From IMG/VR virus record IMGVR_UViG_3300045131_002298, positions 38,742 to 102,741 of that record: DNA of 64,000 bases, one strand, 5' to 3'. The notes below the pieces were generated by a model. That model was given only the letters and a program-made list of their open reading frames with translations, was not told where the DNA came from and made no database searches. This stretch comes from a virus. Position numbers and translations under genes: made by a program. Shown piece after piece: positions 9,050-17,322 of the stretch; position 1 is the stretch's first letter, and each line of letters starts with the position of its first letter.

Positions 9050-9078
9050 TTGACAAGATTTAAAAAATATGATATAAC
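9050..9078 (+). promoter_or_regulatory. Sigma70-type promoter
   Basis: TTGACA at 9050-9055, a 17-bp spacer and TATAAC at 9073-9078. It reads towards the replication genes and would give a leader of over 400 nt containing several hairpins. Confidence 0.75.
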
Positions 9079-9181
9079 TGTTTGCAGTATTGGAGCGAAG
9101 AATTTTTTTTAGGATAGTATTAAGAATAGTAATATATAGTATATATATAGTAAAAGAAAAGAATAGTAAATATAGTCATTA

Positions 9182-9203
9182 CACGCGCGCGGACGCGCGC
9201 GTG
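9182..9203. repeat. GC-rich perfect inverted repeat in AT-rich DNA
   Basis: CACGCGCGC and GCGCGCGTG pair across a GGAC loop (9-bp stem). Alternating C and G make it a potential Z-DNA or cruciform site. It is transcribed from the promoter at 9050 and would form a very stable RNA hairpin. Confidence 0.85.
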
Positions 9204-9487
9204 ATATACAGACCAATACTCTACCCCATAAGAGAAGAGAAAAATTTTTTCTCTGGAAAATCGTAAGAAAATTTTTCTTTTTCTTTCCTTAATCAGCCAG
9301 GGTGAAAAGAGAAAATTTTTTTGCACCTTCAGCCTCTAGGAGAAAAAGAAAGAAAAAATTTCCTTAATCATTGAAAGTAAGAAGAAAAAAATTTTTTATC
9401 TTTTAATTTTTACACCTATCCCGAAGGGATAAGAAAGAAAAGACCCCTCACCCATTGCGCTCGCCCCTCTCCCCGTGAAAATAAAGC

Positions 9488-9516
9488 TTGACAAACATTT
9501 TTTTTTATGGTAAAGA
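9488..9516 (+). promoter_or_regulatory. Sigma70-type promoter, apparently leaderless
   Basis: TTGACA at 9488-9493, 17-bp spacer, TAAAGA at 9511-9516, preceded by AAAGC as in the other promoters of this phage. The ATG of the next gene begins at 9523, 6 nt after the -10 box, so the predicted +1 falls on the start codon. Confidence 0.7.
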
Positions 9517-9522
9517 CTACTC

Positions 9523-9930
9523 ATGTTGCTGAAAGATTTACAAAAGCCTGAACCCAAAAAAACGCCCTCGAAAGTGTCGCTATCTTTCTTAAAGACCTTA
9601 TGCGATAAATATTATTTAGAACTGGAAGAAATTCCTACGGAACATAAGCGAGCATGGAACGGAGCTTATAAGGGAATTTTAATAAAATTTAATCAGGATT
9701 ACAAAAAATTTGAACAACTAATTGAATACTACATTTTAATAGGTAGAGTATTAAGATTGAAGGGAGTAAAGATATGGAACTTACAGGTTTTCAATATTTT
9801 CGTTATAAAAAATAATCTAGACTTATTTCTATCTGCGTTGCGTATTATTAATTCAACTCATGAGCATTTAAACCATATTGAACTTATGTTCAAGATACAG
9901 GAGGACTTAGATGGAAGGTGCAAATTATAA
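9523..9930 (+). CDS. Hypothetical protein, first gene of the replication operon
   Basis: A 135-residue basic, mostly helical protein. No family was recognised. It has no ribosome-binding site and its ATG is 6 nt from a -10 box, so it may be translated from a leaderless transcript made at 9488, or from the longer 9050 transcript. It overlaps the next gene by 20 nt. Its place before a helicase and primase suggests a role in replication initiation, by context only. Confidence 0.6.
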   Translation: MLLKDLQKPEPKKTPSKVSLSFLKTLCDKYYLELEEIPTEHKRAWNGAYKGILIKFNQDYKKFEQLIEYYILIGRVLRLKGVKIWNLQVFNIFVIKNNLDLFLSALRIINSTHEHLNHIELMFKIQEDLDGRCKL

Positions 9931-10576
9931 AAGTATCTTAGAATTAGATACCTGTTACCCAGAATGGGATGATTCATCTTCTGCTTCTCTATATAGAAGC
10001 ATAAAATGTAAATTAAATGAACATGGTTTTGGAAGAGATATGGAATCTCTTTCTCCTTTTTTAATGAAACATCCAAAATTCTTAAGTCATTGCAATTATA
10101 TTCAGGACGGATTAGATAGACATAACGCGGTTATAGTATTAATCGACGATGCTGAGTTACTGTGGGATATTCATAGATTTTTTCCTATACTGTACGCTCT
10201 TAATAATACAGGACAGTCTGTGTATAAAGTAGCTATAAAATTCCTTTTAGATAGAATAGTAGATAGGGAACAAAATGAAGAAATATCAAAATCCCTAGAT
10301 AAAAATTTAATTGTAATTAGTAACATGTTTCATGGAGATAATAGATTATCTGCTTTTTCTGCTTCCCTTGAGGGCCTATTTGACCCCCTAATATTTAAAC
10401 GTAAAGTAGTTTTTACTTCTCATACTATAAAGAGTGACTTCTTTGATGCCGCTGAAGATGCAATGTATAAGTTACGAACTTTTTATTCTCCTTCTTTTGC
10501 ACAAACTTTTGAAACAAACGTTGCACCTCTCTTTATAAAAGTAAGAGAAAGCAAAAAATCACTATGGGAGAGATAG
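9911..10576 (+). CDS. Hypothetical protein upstream of DnaB, possibly helicase-loader-like
   Basis: A 221-residue protein. It has no P-loop, but the segment AVIVLIDDAELLWD looks like a Walker B strand, and LIVISNM followed by a basic strand and VVFTSH looks like sensor-1 and later AAA+ strands. The genes before replicative helicases in phages often encode DnaC/DnaI-type loaders, so a degenerate loader without ATP binding is possible. This is a weak inference. A good RBS (AGGAGG near 9899-9906) precedes the ATG. The stop is next to the TTG start of the helicase. Confidence 0.5.
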   Translation: MEGANYKSILELDTCYPEWDDSSSASLYRSIKCKLNEHGFGRDMESLSPFLMKHPKFLSHCNYIQDGLDRHNAVIVLIDDAELLWDIHRFFPILYALNNTGQSVYKVAIKFLLDRIVDREQNEEISKSLDKNLIVISNMFHGDNRLSAFSASLEGLFDPLIFKRKVVFTSHTIKSDFFDAAEDAMYKLRTFYSPSFAQTFETNVAPLFIKVRESKKSLWER

Positions 10577-10577
10577 G

Positions 10578-11858
10578 TTGAAACAACTAGAGCCAACTAC
10601 CGGATTATTGTTTTCGCTAGCTGTAATTGATAATAAAGGACCTTTATCTTTTTTATCCGCTTTTAGATTAATGCGCGAGTTTTTCACTAAAGAGGAGCAG
10701 CGTGTTCTAGACGTAATGTCGAAGCACGTAGAACTTTATAAAGAAATACCTACTAAGTCTCTAATAGAAATAGAAACAGGGTATACGCTTCCCGCAATTC
10801 CAGTAGAAAGTAATATTCAATTTTGGGCGGATGAAGTAAGAAAAAGATATGCGGTAGAGAATTCCTTTTCTCTCTGCAAAGAAGCCATGTCTAAAATATC
10901 AGATGGAGATATTGATAGTGCCGCTAATATTGCTTCTACTCTTACTAGAATCCTAATAGAGGGTCAAACAAAAACTAAGGTATATTCTTTAGAAGACACC
11001 ATTGATAATATTTTGGACATGTCTAGAAAAGCTAGATTAAACATTAGAGAATTTGGAGTACCCTTTGGTTTAAGTTTTTTAGATAATAGATCCGGGGGAG
11101 CGCAGGGCGGAGATTTAGTGACTCTGGCCGGAAGACCAGGGGCAGCAAAGACTTTTTTATTAATGCATATGGCATTGGCAGCGCATGCTCAGGGAAGTTC
11201 TATTCTATTTATTCCTACAGAAATGTCTGAAGTTCAATATCATAGAAGAGCAATAGCATTAAGGAATAATATTAGCGTAAATAGAATAAAATTTGGGGGG
11301 CTCTCTACTCTAATTGGAGAAGAAGTAATAAAATATGATAAGCAACTTTTGTCTGAAATGCCTAACAAATTTTATATGACAGATTCTTCCATGAGTTTAG
11401 GAATATTGGATGTTAAATCTTCTGCTTATGTATATAAGCCTGACGCAATTTATATCGACGGTGCATATTTATTAAAACCTGAGTTCTACGCTAAATCTAG
11501 ATATGAAATAGTATCTTCTGTAGCTGAGTCATTAAAAACACTAGCTAAGGAATTAAATATTCCAATATTTGCAACTTATCAATTAAATAAAAAGACTGAA
11601 GATATATATCAAAGTGATGTAGTTAGGCAATTATCTAGTATAGTCATAGAATTATCGGACTACGAGGATAATTCAGGGCAAACCTGGGATACAAGCCAGA
11701 AAGCTAAATTACTAAATATTACAAAGGGAAGAGACGGAGAAGAAGGTAGCACGATAATAGTTTTAGACACAGAACATACTAGAATTATTCAGGCTTCAGA
11801 TACAGAACAGGTACAAAATGCAGATACGGGTCATATAGCTTTAGATCCTATAGAATAG
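10578..11858 (+). CDS. DnaB-type replicative DNA helicase
   Basis: A 426-residue RecA-fold helicase that would unwind the replication fork as a hexamer. Residues about 165-175 have PFGLSFLDNRSGGAQGGDL, and the Walker A is GRPGAAKT at about 185-192. Walker B is in AIYIDGAYLL, and FATYQLNKK corresponds to the DnaB H3/H4 region. The N-terminal about 150 residues are the helical DnaB N-domain (SLIEIETGYTLP, then an ADE-type segment). The start is TTG at 10578, one nucleotide after the previous stop, with GGGAGAG overlapping the upstream gene. The primase follows 10 nt later, the usual helicase-primase pair. Confidence 0.85.
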   Translation: MKQLEPTTGLLFSLAVIDNKGPLSFLSAFRLMREFFTKEEQRVLDVMSKHVELYKEIPTKSLIEIETGYTLPAIPVESNIQFWADEVRKRYAVENSFSLCKEAMSKISDGDIDSAANIASTLTRILIEGQTKTKVYSLEDTIDNILDMSRKARLNIREFGVPFGLSFLDNRSGGAQGGDLVTLAGRPGAAKTFLLMHMALAAHAQGSSILFIPTEMSEVQYHRRAIALRNNISVNRIKFGGLSTLIGEEVIKYDKQLLSEMPNKFYMTDSSMSLGILDVKSSAYVYKPDAIYIDGAYLLKPEFYAKSRYEIVSSVAESLKTLAKELNIPIFATYQLNKKTEDIYQSDVVRQLSSIVIELSDYEDNSGQTWDTSQKAKLLNITKGRDGEEGSTIIVLDTEHTRIIQASDTEQVQNADTGHIALDPIE

Positions 11859-11868
11859 CAGGCTTTAA

Positions 11869-12969
11869 TTGAAAGAGATTAATATTATAAAGCTTTTACG
11901 TCTTATGGGATATGATGATACTGCTATGGTTGTCAGGGATGATTGGGTTAATGTACCTTGTCCTCTGGCATCTCATAAGCATTCATCAGGACAGGATCAC
12001 CATCCTAGCGCAGGAATTTCTATAAATCCCTCCGGAAATTCTGTGTTTAAATGTTTTTCTTGTACTCCTACTCCTGTTAAGCTTTTAAGCTTAATTATTC
12101 AAAAGTCTATGTATAATGAGTATAAGGATAAAAGACTAGCCGCTCATTATCAAGCGTATGAAATATCTGCCCTCAATGAAGATGAGAGGGAAAACGATGC
12201 GCTTTTTGAAGAAGATGCAAAAGAGGGGACGTTAAAATTTAATAAATGGGTTGTTCCTAAAGTATCAGAGCAACAACAGAAGGAAGATATACCTCCTATT
12301 TTTCCACTACAATTATTAAAAAAGTTTCCATTATTAGTGGAAAATAATGATAGCGTGGCAATGAACATGAAGGACTATCTTGTTAATGTTAGGGGTATCT
12401 CATTATCAACTATTGCAGAGATGGAAATAAGATATAATAAGCAACGAAATTTAATAATATTTCCTCTTACTGATATAAAAGGAAATATTCAAGTATTAAG
12501 GGCACGAGTATGTGATGTCAACGCTAAAATTATGTTTACTATTTCCCCAAAACAATTTGGAAATAAATATGCGCTCCCTACTATAAGGGACAGTGGGGCT
12601 TGCTTTGGCCTTAATAGAGTTACTGCAGCCAAGCCTACTATTATAGTAGAATCCGAAACAGATTGTCTATTGTTAAAAACATATGGATTCAACAACGTAA
12701 TTGCCACTACTTCTGCTAGTTTTTCTAAAACGCAGATTTATAGTATACCCTCTCCAAATCTCTGGGTGGGTTTCGATAACGATGATGCCGGAAGGAGGGC
12801 CACAAAAAAGTTAATAGATATATCTAATGGAAAGTTAGTTCACGTTATAAACTGGGAAAATGCAGGAGGAAAGGACCCAGGAGATGCAGATAATCGCTTG
12901 GACATAGTCCGAGCAATCAATAAAAAAGTTCTAGTGGATAAGAAAGCGAGACAACGGAAATATTTTTAA
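11869..12969 (+). CDS. DNA primase with zinc-binding and TOPRIM domains
   Basis: A 366-residue primase that would make RNA primers together with the DnaB helicase. The N-terminus has a CHC2-type zinc site (CPLASHKHSS, then FKCFSC at about residues 65-70). The TOPRIM domain shows IIVESETDCLL (about 257-268) and VGFDNDDAGRR (about 299-309), the acidic motifs that bind metal. The start is TTG at 11869 with an AGG in front. Its stop lies 6 nt before the 16-bp repeat and the promoter of the next operon. Confidence 0.85.
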   Translation: MKEINIIKLLRLMGYDDTAMVVRDDWVNVPCPLASHKHSSGQDHHPSAGISINPSGNSVFKCFSCTPTPVKLLSLIIQKSMYNEYKDKRLAAHYQAYEISALNEDERENDALFEEDAKEGTLKFNKWVVPKVSEQQQKEDIPPIFPLQLLKKFPLLVENNDSVAMNMKDYLVNVRGISLSTIAEMEIRYNKQRNLIIFPLTDIKGNIQVLRARVCDVNAKIMFTISPKQFGNKYALPTIRDSGACFGLNRVTAAKPTIIVESETDCLLLKTYGFNNVIATTSASFSKTQIYSIPSPNLWVGFDNDDAGRRATKKLIDISNGKLVHVINWENAGGKDPGDADNRLDIVRAINKKVLVDKKARQRKYF

Positions 12970-12974
12970 ATTAT

Positions 12975-12990
12975 TTGCAATCAATTGCAA
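12975..12990 (-). repeat. Dispersed 16-bp quasi-palindrome, copy 2
   Basis: TTGCAATCAATTGCAA on the plus strand, thus in the opposite orientation to copy 1. It ends exactly 7 bp before the -35 box at 12998. The connecting bases AAAAAGC are the same as at 30758-30764. Confidence 0.92.
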
Positions 12991-12997
12991 AAAAAGC

Positions 12998-13026
12998 TTG
13001 ACACATAATAAAAAATGTGATAAGCT
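12998..13026 (+). promoter_or_regulatory. Sigma70-type promoter of the ssDNA-binding protein gene
   Basis: TTGACA at 12998-13003, 17-bp spacer, TAAGCT at 13021-13026. A 16-bp quasi-palindrome lies directly upstream, in the place of an operator or activator site. Confidence 0.8.
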
Positions 13027-13060
13027 ATTATTCAAATACTACTTGAAAGGTAAGCCAATT

Positions 13061-13879
13061 ATGTCAAACTGGTACAGCACCGGCCTAGCAGGCCAACAAA
13101 AATTCAAAGAAATGGAAGCTCTTAGAGCAATTACAACAAAACAAACAAACATTCGTCGCTTTAGACTAAAGCCAACTGAGAAGGCTAAAGTTATTTTTCT
13201 GGAAAATCCTACAACGTGGCTCTATGAGCATAGTGTTCAGGTAGATGGCAGATGGGAAACCTTTACTTGTACTTCTGACACTGAGACTTGTCCTCTTTGT
13301 ATGATTAATAATAAGCGTAGTCCTATCCTTGTTTCTACGGTTATTGATACTCGTAAAACTATTAGCCAGAAAACTGGTAAAGAATATCAGTTTCAGAAAG
13401 TTTTGCTAGTTTTGAAGGGTAAAGGTATTAGGGCGGTTATGCGTCAATTCTTAGAGGGTAATAAAGTAGATCTCACACACTACTCTATGGAGATTGAACG
13501 TGATACTGATAAACAGTCTGTAGCTTGTGGGGAATATTTCTCCTTGGGTAAAAAAGTTACTATATCGGCCCTTGAAGCTATAGCCAAAAAGATCGAAGCC
13601 GATCCTAAGGAATTTCTTAAACCTATTGATTACTTTACAGTATTGGCACCTAAGTCTGATAAAGAACTTAGAGTTATTGCCGGTATAGGCGATCCAATGG
13701 GAGCGGACGAGTCCACAGAGCTTGAGGATGAGTTTGGTTTGGGACTTGAAGAAAAAGCCCCCGTATCTGAAACTACAGAGGACTTCTTTGAAGATACTGA
13801 TGAAACTATGGATGATGAAGAAGTCTCGTCAGAATCGACTACAGACCCCAAAAAAGACGATCTCAATGATCTGCTTTAA
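13061..13879 (+). CDS. Single-stranded DNA-binding protein
   Basis: A 272-residue protein if begun at ATG 13061 (MSNWYSTGL), which has GAAAGG 14 nt upstream and follows the promoter. The longer frame from 12998 overlaps that promoter and is rejected. The core has a CPLC zinc-type motif (TETCPLCMINNKRS) within a region of beta strands, as in phage ssDNA-binding proteins. The last about 60 residues are strongly acidic and end in KKDDLNDLL, the usual protein-interaction tail of SSBs. It would coat ssDNA and coordinate the helicase, primase and recombination proteins of this module. Confidence 0.75.
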   Translation: MSNWYSTGLAGQQKFKEMEALRAITTKQTNIRRFRLKPTEKAKVIFLENPTTWLYEHSVQVDGRWETFTCTSDTETCPLCMINNKRSPILVSTVIDTRKTISQKTGKEYQFQKVLLVLKGKGIRAVMRQFLEGNKVDLTHYSMEIERDTDKQSVACGEYFSLGKKVTISALEAIAKKIEADPKEFLKPIDYFTVLAPKSDKELRVIAGIGDPMGADESTELEDEFGLGLEEKAPVSETTEDFFEDTDETMDDEEVSSESTTDPKKDDLNDLL

Positions 13880-13906
13880 TTAGCAGATTGTAGTTAGGGC
13901 TTTCTT

Positions 13907-15268
13907 ATGTTTAAAAAAGTGATCTTATCAGAGTATTTATATATACCTAAGTCAGAGATAAATGTATCTGACTATAAACAGAGATATACGATTACAGGTA
14001 AATATAAGAATAGCCCTACTATCCCTTATTATAAAGAGACATCTGACTATATAGGAATCCCGCGCCATGCTTTGCGTTTAAGCAAGGAAATGGCCGAAAC
14101 CATTATAGATAATAGAACTATAGGTAGTAAAGTAGACTTTAGATTTAAAGGAAATTTATGGGATTATCAAACTAAAGCTATAAATGAATTTACCGCGCTG
14201 TTGGATAAAGGAGCTACCGGATTTTTTTTAGAAGCAGCCCCGGGGTCAGGTAAAACAGTAATGGGCTTAAAAATGCTTTCATTGCTTCATACTAATGCTT
14301 TAATAGTAGTTCCTAAAAGCGATCTTGTAAAGCAGTGGAAAGATAGAATTTTACAATTTACAGATTTGAAAGAAGAAGATATTGGAATAGTAGAAGGTGG
14401 TAAAGCTGAGTATGAGAATAAAAAAGTAGTAATTGGACTAATTCATTCCATAGTAATTCCTAGAATAGCTACTAGTGAATTCAAAAATAGTTTTGGAGTT
14501 ATATTCTTTGATGAATGCGATAGTTCACTTCCCCCTAAAACTTTTTCTTCTGCTTCTGGTATGTTTCCGGCTAAGTGGAGAATAGGCGTAACTGCTTCTG
14601 CCACGCGCATGGATGGACTACATGTTATATTCGAAGAAAGTTTAGCCCAATTTCGCATTAAATGTAAGAACACTAAAACTATGGCACCTATGGTTGTGCT
14701 TCACAGATTCTACGGATCCTCAGGTCTTATCCCTTCTTACTTAAAAGACATTCAACGTAGAGGAGTATTAATATCTAATCTTGCTAAAAATGCGGTAAGA
14801 AATGATCTTATTGCCAGTTATGCCTCTAAAAGCTTTAGTTCTGGTAGAGTGACTCTTATAATGTCAGACCGTAAAGAACAATTACAAAATATTAAAGAAC
14901 TTTTAGTAAAGGTATATAATATAAGTCCAAAAAGAATTGGATACTTTGTGCGCTCTTTAAATGGTAAAATGTTAAAACAGGAAGAAAAGGATAAGTCTGC
15001 AGAAGAATCATCAATAATATTAGCTAGTTATGGTATGATGAGTCGTGGTACGGATATACCTAGAATGGATACTTTAATACTTGCTACTATTAGAACCGAT
15101 ATGAGACAGACATTAGGTAGGATAGAAAGATACCTAGTAGGTAAAAAAACCCCAGTAGTAATAGACGTTATTGATATGTTTTACAAGGAAACTAAAAATA
15201 GTGCACAGTCCAGAATAAAGTTTTATCAAGAACGTGGATTACAAATAAAGGAAGTTCGTAATAAATGA
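13907..15268 (+). CDS. DExH-box superfamily 2 DNA helicase, UvsW-like
   Basis: A 453-residue SF2 helicase. The Walker A is EAAPGSGKT at about residues 106-114, motif II is FFDECD at about 199-204, motif III GVTASATR, and motif VI is in IRTDMRQTLGRIERY. Such proteins in phages (UvsW, or the related RadD/UvsW group) branch-migrate and unwind recombination intermediates and reset replication forks. It is between the SSB and RecA genes, in agreement with that role. Its stop overlaps the start of the next gene (ATGA). Confidence 0.85.
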   Translation: MFKKVILSEYLYIPKSEINVSDYKQRYTITGKYKNSPTIPYYKETSDYIGIPRHALRLSKEMAETIIDNRTIGSKVDFRFKGNLWDYQTKAINEFTALLDKGATGFFLEAAPGSGKTVMGLKMLSLLHTNALIVVPKSDLVKQWKDRILQFTDLKEEDIGIVEGGKAEYENKKVVIGLIHSIVIPRIATSEFKNSFGVIFFDECDSSLPPKTFSSASGMFPAKWRIGVTASATRMDGLHVIFEESLAQFRIKCKNTKTMAPMVVLHRFYGSSGLIPSYLKDIQRRGVLISNLAKNAVRNDLIASYASKSFSSGRVTLIMSDRKEQLQNIKELLVKVYNISPKRIGYFVRSLNGKMLKQEEKDKSAEESSIILASYGMMSRGTDIPRMDTLILATIRTDMRQTLGRIERYLVGKKTPVVIDVIDMFYKETKNSAQSRIKFYQERGLQIKEVRNK

Positions 15269-15657
15269 AAAAAGCAAAGCCAGCAATTAAAAAAATTGAC
15301 AAAGAAGTCGCTGCACCAGAAGAAAAGGTAGTAGCTATAGACCAAATCCCCCCTGCCTCCGAAAGTATTTCTGAAGAAGGATACTTGGAAGTAACTCAAA
15401 CTGTGGTAGGTAAACAAACACAAGAACCTAAAATAATTAAGATAAGGCCCTTTGTAACAACCCCCGCCAGGGTTACAGTTCATGCTAAGAGACATATACC
15501 ATTAGGACCAAATGAAGGTAACATTACTGTAGCAATAGACCTCAGCATACCATGTTATACTGAGGAAATAGGAAGCGTTTATAAGCAAACTAGCGATCTT
15601 GTTGATAAAATAATGGAAAGAAAATTAACACATATGGGATTGGTGAATAATGGCTGA
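15265..15657 (+). CDS. Hypothetical protein between helicase and RecA genes
   Basis: A 130-residue protein with a lysine-rich N-terminal stretch and a beta-rich C-terminal half. It overlaps both neighbours (4 nt upstream, 8 nt downstream), suggesting translational coupling to the recombination genes. I do not recognise it. A recombination mediator would be in keeping with its place, but nothing in the sequence proves that. Confidence 0.6.
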   Translation: MKKAKPAIKKIDKEVAAPEEKVVAIDQIPPASESISEEGYLEVTQTVVGKQTQEPKIIKIRPFVTTPARVTVHAKRHIPLGPNEGNITVAIDLSIPCYTEEIGSVYKQTSDLVDKIMERKLTHMGLVNNG

Positions 15658-16843
15658 GCTAAAAGATCTAGCTAAAGTAGCTAACCTCGGAAGCATATCG
15701 CAAAAGCTCAACGAAAGGTATGGGGACAGGTCCTGTATACAAGGAACCGAAGCTTTAGACGATGCCCAGAGACTACCTACGGGCATTTTTACATTTGATT
15801 ATGCTACGGGAGGCGGGTTTCCTATACATCAGTACTCTCTAGTTAAAGGCCCGGAACACGGGGGCAAGACTTCTTTACTTATGTCTGCTATGGCAAAAGT
15901 AGCAAAAATATGCTGGAGATGTTTTAAGCCCTTAAGTCAATGTGAGTGTTCTCTTCCATCAATAAGGATGAAATCTGTATGGTGTGATGTAGAAGGCACC
16001 TTCAATAAGTTTTGGGCACAGAGTATTGGGTGTAATCCTGAAGATTACTATTTAAATGTGAGTGATGCCGGTAACCAGTATGGAGACATCATAGATTATT
16101 CATTAAGAGCAGATGATTGTGGTTTAGTCATATTAGATTCAGTAGCAGCTCTATTTCCGTCTGATATGATGGACTCTTCTCTTGATGACAAAGTTATAGG
16201 GAACCAAGCAAAACTTGTAACCAACCTAATTAATAAGGTTAATAGTAGGCTAAGTAAAGAATACAAAAGAGGCCACCCTTGTTTAGTGCTTCTTACTAAT
16301 CAACTCCGTGCTAATATAGGAGTGTTCTATGGTCCGTCTACAACACAGCCAGGGGGCTACGCTATACGCTTTTTTTCTGCTCTTACTATCCATATCTCAA
16401 AAAAAGCACTCCAGGATAAAGAGAAGTATTACGATAAAGAAAAAGATCTGCATATGGCGCAGAAGCATTCCTTTTATATTGAAAAATTTAAATCCTTAAA
16501 ACTCTCTGAATCAGGAGAATTTATAAGAGTAACCGCAGATATCCCTGAGTTAGAGTTTTCTAGGGGGGATATTATAGATCATAAGCTAGTTATAACAGAA
16601 CTTCTTAATCATGGTTTAATGACAAAGGGCACTACTAAATATACAATGGGTAAAAGTAGTGGATCTCAGAAAGACTTTGTTGAAATGTGGAAGAAAAACA
16701 AGGATTTATATTTTGAAACACAAATACAGCTGATAAACCATATAAAAGATAAAATTATTAAAAAAGAAGGTGCGATTAAATCCGTGCCTAAAGAGGTAAA
16801 GGCGTGCCCAGAAGACTCTGCGCCAGTTGCAAAAAAACAATAG
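15650..16843 (+). CDS. RecA/UvsX-type recombinase
   Basis: A 397-residue recombinase that would form filaments on ssDNA and catalyse strand exchange. Walker A is GPEHGGKTS at about residues 67-75. Walker B is in CGLVILDSVAALFP, and L2-type sequence is LLTNQLRANIGVFYG-x-x-x-TQPGG. Between strands there is a four-cysteine insertion (CWRCFKPLSQCEC, about 87-99), presumably zinc-binding. The C-terminus is lysine-rich. The next gene starts inside its 3' end, by 40 nt. Confidence 0.85.
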   Translation: MAELKDLAKVANLGSISQKLNERYGDRSCIQGTEALDDAQRLPTGIFTFDYATGGGFPIHQYSLVKGPEHGGKTSLLMSAMAKVAKICWRCFKPLSQCECSLPSIRMKSVWCDVEGTFNKFWAQSIGCNPEDYYLNVSDAGNQYGDIIDYSLRADDCGLVILDSVAALFPSDMMDSSLDDKVIGNQAKLVTNLINKVNSRLSKEYKRGHPCLVLLTNQLRANIGVFYGPSTTQPGGYAIRFFSALTIHISKKALQDKEKYYDKEKDLHMAQKHSFYIEKFKSLKLSESGEFIRVTADIPELEFSRGDIIDHKLVITELLNHGLMTKGTTKYTMGKSSGSQKDFVEMWKKNKDLYFETQIQLINHIKDKIIKKEGAIKSVPKEVKACPEDSAPVAKKQ

Positions 16844-17322
16844 TAGTAGCACAGAAAGATTGGAAATACCAGCATAGTGGTCTAGATTTTTTCTGTAGTA
16901 AAAAATGTTTAGTAAATAAAATAAAAAGTTGCTATAAAGATGAGGGCGTTATAAATCCTGACTGGAGATATGACGTCCCTGAAATATCTGATGTAAATTG
17001 TTCTGCCTGTATGTTTTATTCAAACAAACTTGATAAATATTTTAGGTCTGAGTTTGAGGGAAGAGTGGCGGAATATTTGCAATCAATTGCAATTGATTTT
17101 TTATATGAACCTTATTGTTTTTCCATAGGCAAGTACACCTATACGCCTGATTTTTATATTCCTCCCCCTTATGACTGTTTTTTAGAGGTCAAGGGGGAGT
17201 TTGCTATTAGAGGTAAAACTAAATTGACAGAATTTAAATTAGCATATCCTGACGTAAATTTTATATTTATACCGTGGACGATGCGAAGTGAGTTTGAATA
17301 CAGTGACCCTCACTTCGAATGA
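16804..17322 (+). CDS. Zinc-binding PD-(D/E)XK endonuclease
   Basis: A 172-residue protein from GTG 16804 with AAGAGG and AAGG upstream. The N-terminus has a zinc site (CASCKK, FFCSKKC, later CSAC). The catalytic region reads SEFEGRVAEYLQ, then YTPDFYIPPPYDCFLEVKGEF, matching the E - D - ExK order of PD-(D/E)XK nucleases. It resembles Vsr- or TnsA-like small nucleases. In the recombination operon it may resolve branched DNA. The 16-bp dispersed repeat lies inside its frame, encoding part of LQSIAID. Confidence 0.7.
   Translation: MPRRLCASCKKTIVVAQKDWKYQHSGLDFFCSKKCLVNKIKSCYKDEGVINPDWRYDVPEISDVNCSACMFYSNKLDKYFRSEFEGRVAEYLQSIAIDFLYEPYCFSIGKYTYTPDFYIPPPYDCFLEVKGEFAIRGKTKLTEFKLAYPDVNFIFIPWTMRSEFEYSDPHFE
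17077..17092 (-). repeat. Dispersed 16-bp quasi-palindrome, copy 3
   Basis: TTGCAATCAATTGCAA on the plus strand, inside the endonuclease gene. Confidence 0.9.

Larger units (their letters stand above)
8961..9522. other. Divergent control region between virion and replication modules
   Basis: 562 bp with no convincing gene. It is very AT-rich, with one isolated GC-rich hairpin at 9182-9203 and several A-tract/T-tract palindromes (for example AGAGAAAAA / TTTTTCTCT near 9234-9253). CCTTAATCA occurs twice. Two plus-strand promoters lie at 9050 and 9488. A hairpin with a UUCG-type loop on the minus strand (CCC TTC GGG) is at about 9417-9431. It separates the two transcription directions and could hold a replication origin or regulatory leader, which is inference. 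Confidence 0.6.

Noticed and set aside
9120-9326. Minus-strand open frame of 68 residues in the control region
   Set aside because: It translates A/T-tract palindromes and the CGCG hairpin into low-complexity sequence and has no ribosome-binding site.
12998-13060. Upstream extension of the ssDNA-binding protein to the ATG-like start at 12998
   Set aside because: This segment is the promoter (TTGACA-17-TAAGCT); the true start at 13061 has a ribosome-binding site and the expected N-terminus.
13630-13866. Serine-rich minus-strand frame opposite the ssDNA-binding protein tail
   Set aside because: It is the antisense of an acidic tail coded by GAA/GAT/GAC, which gives Ser/Phe-rich shadows.
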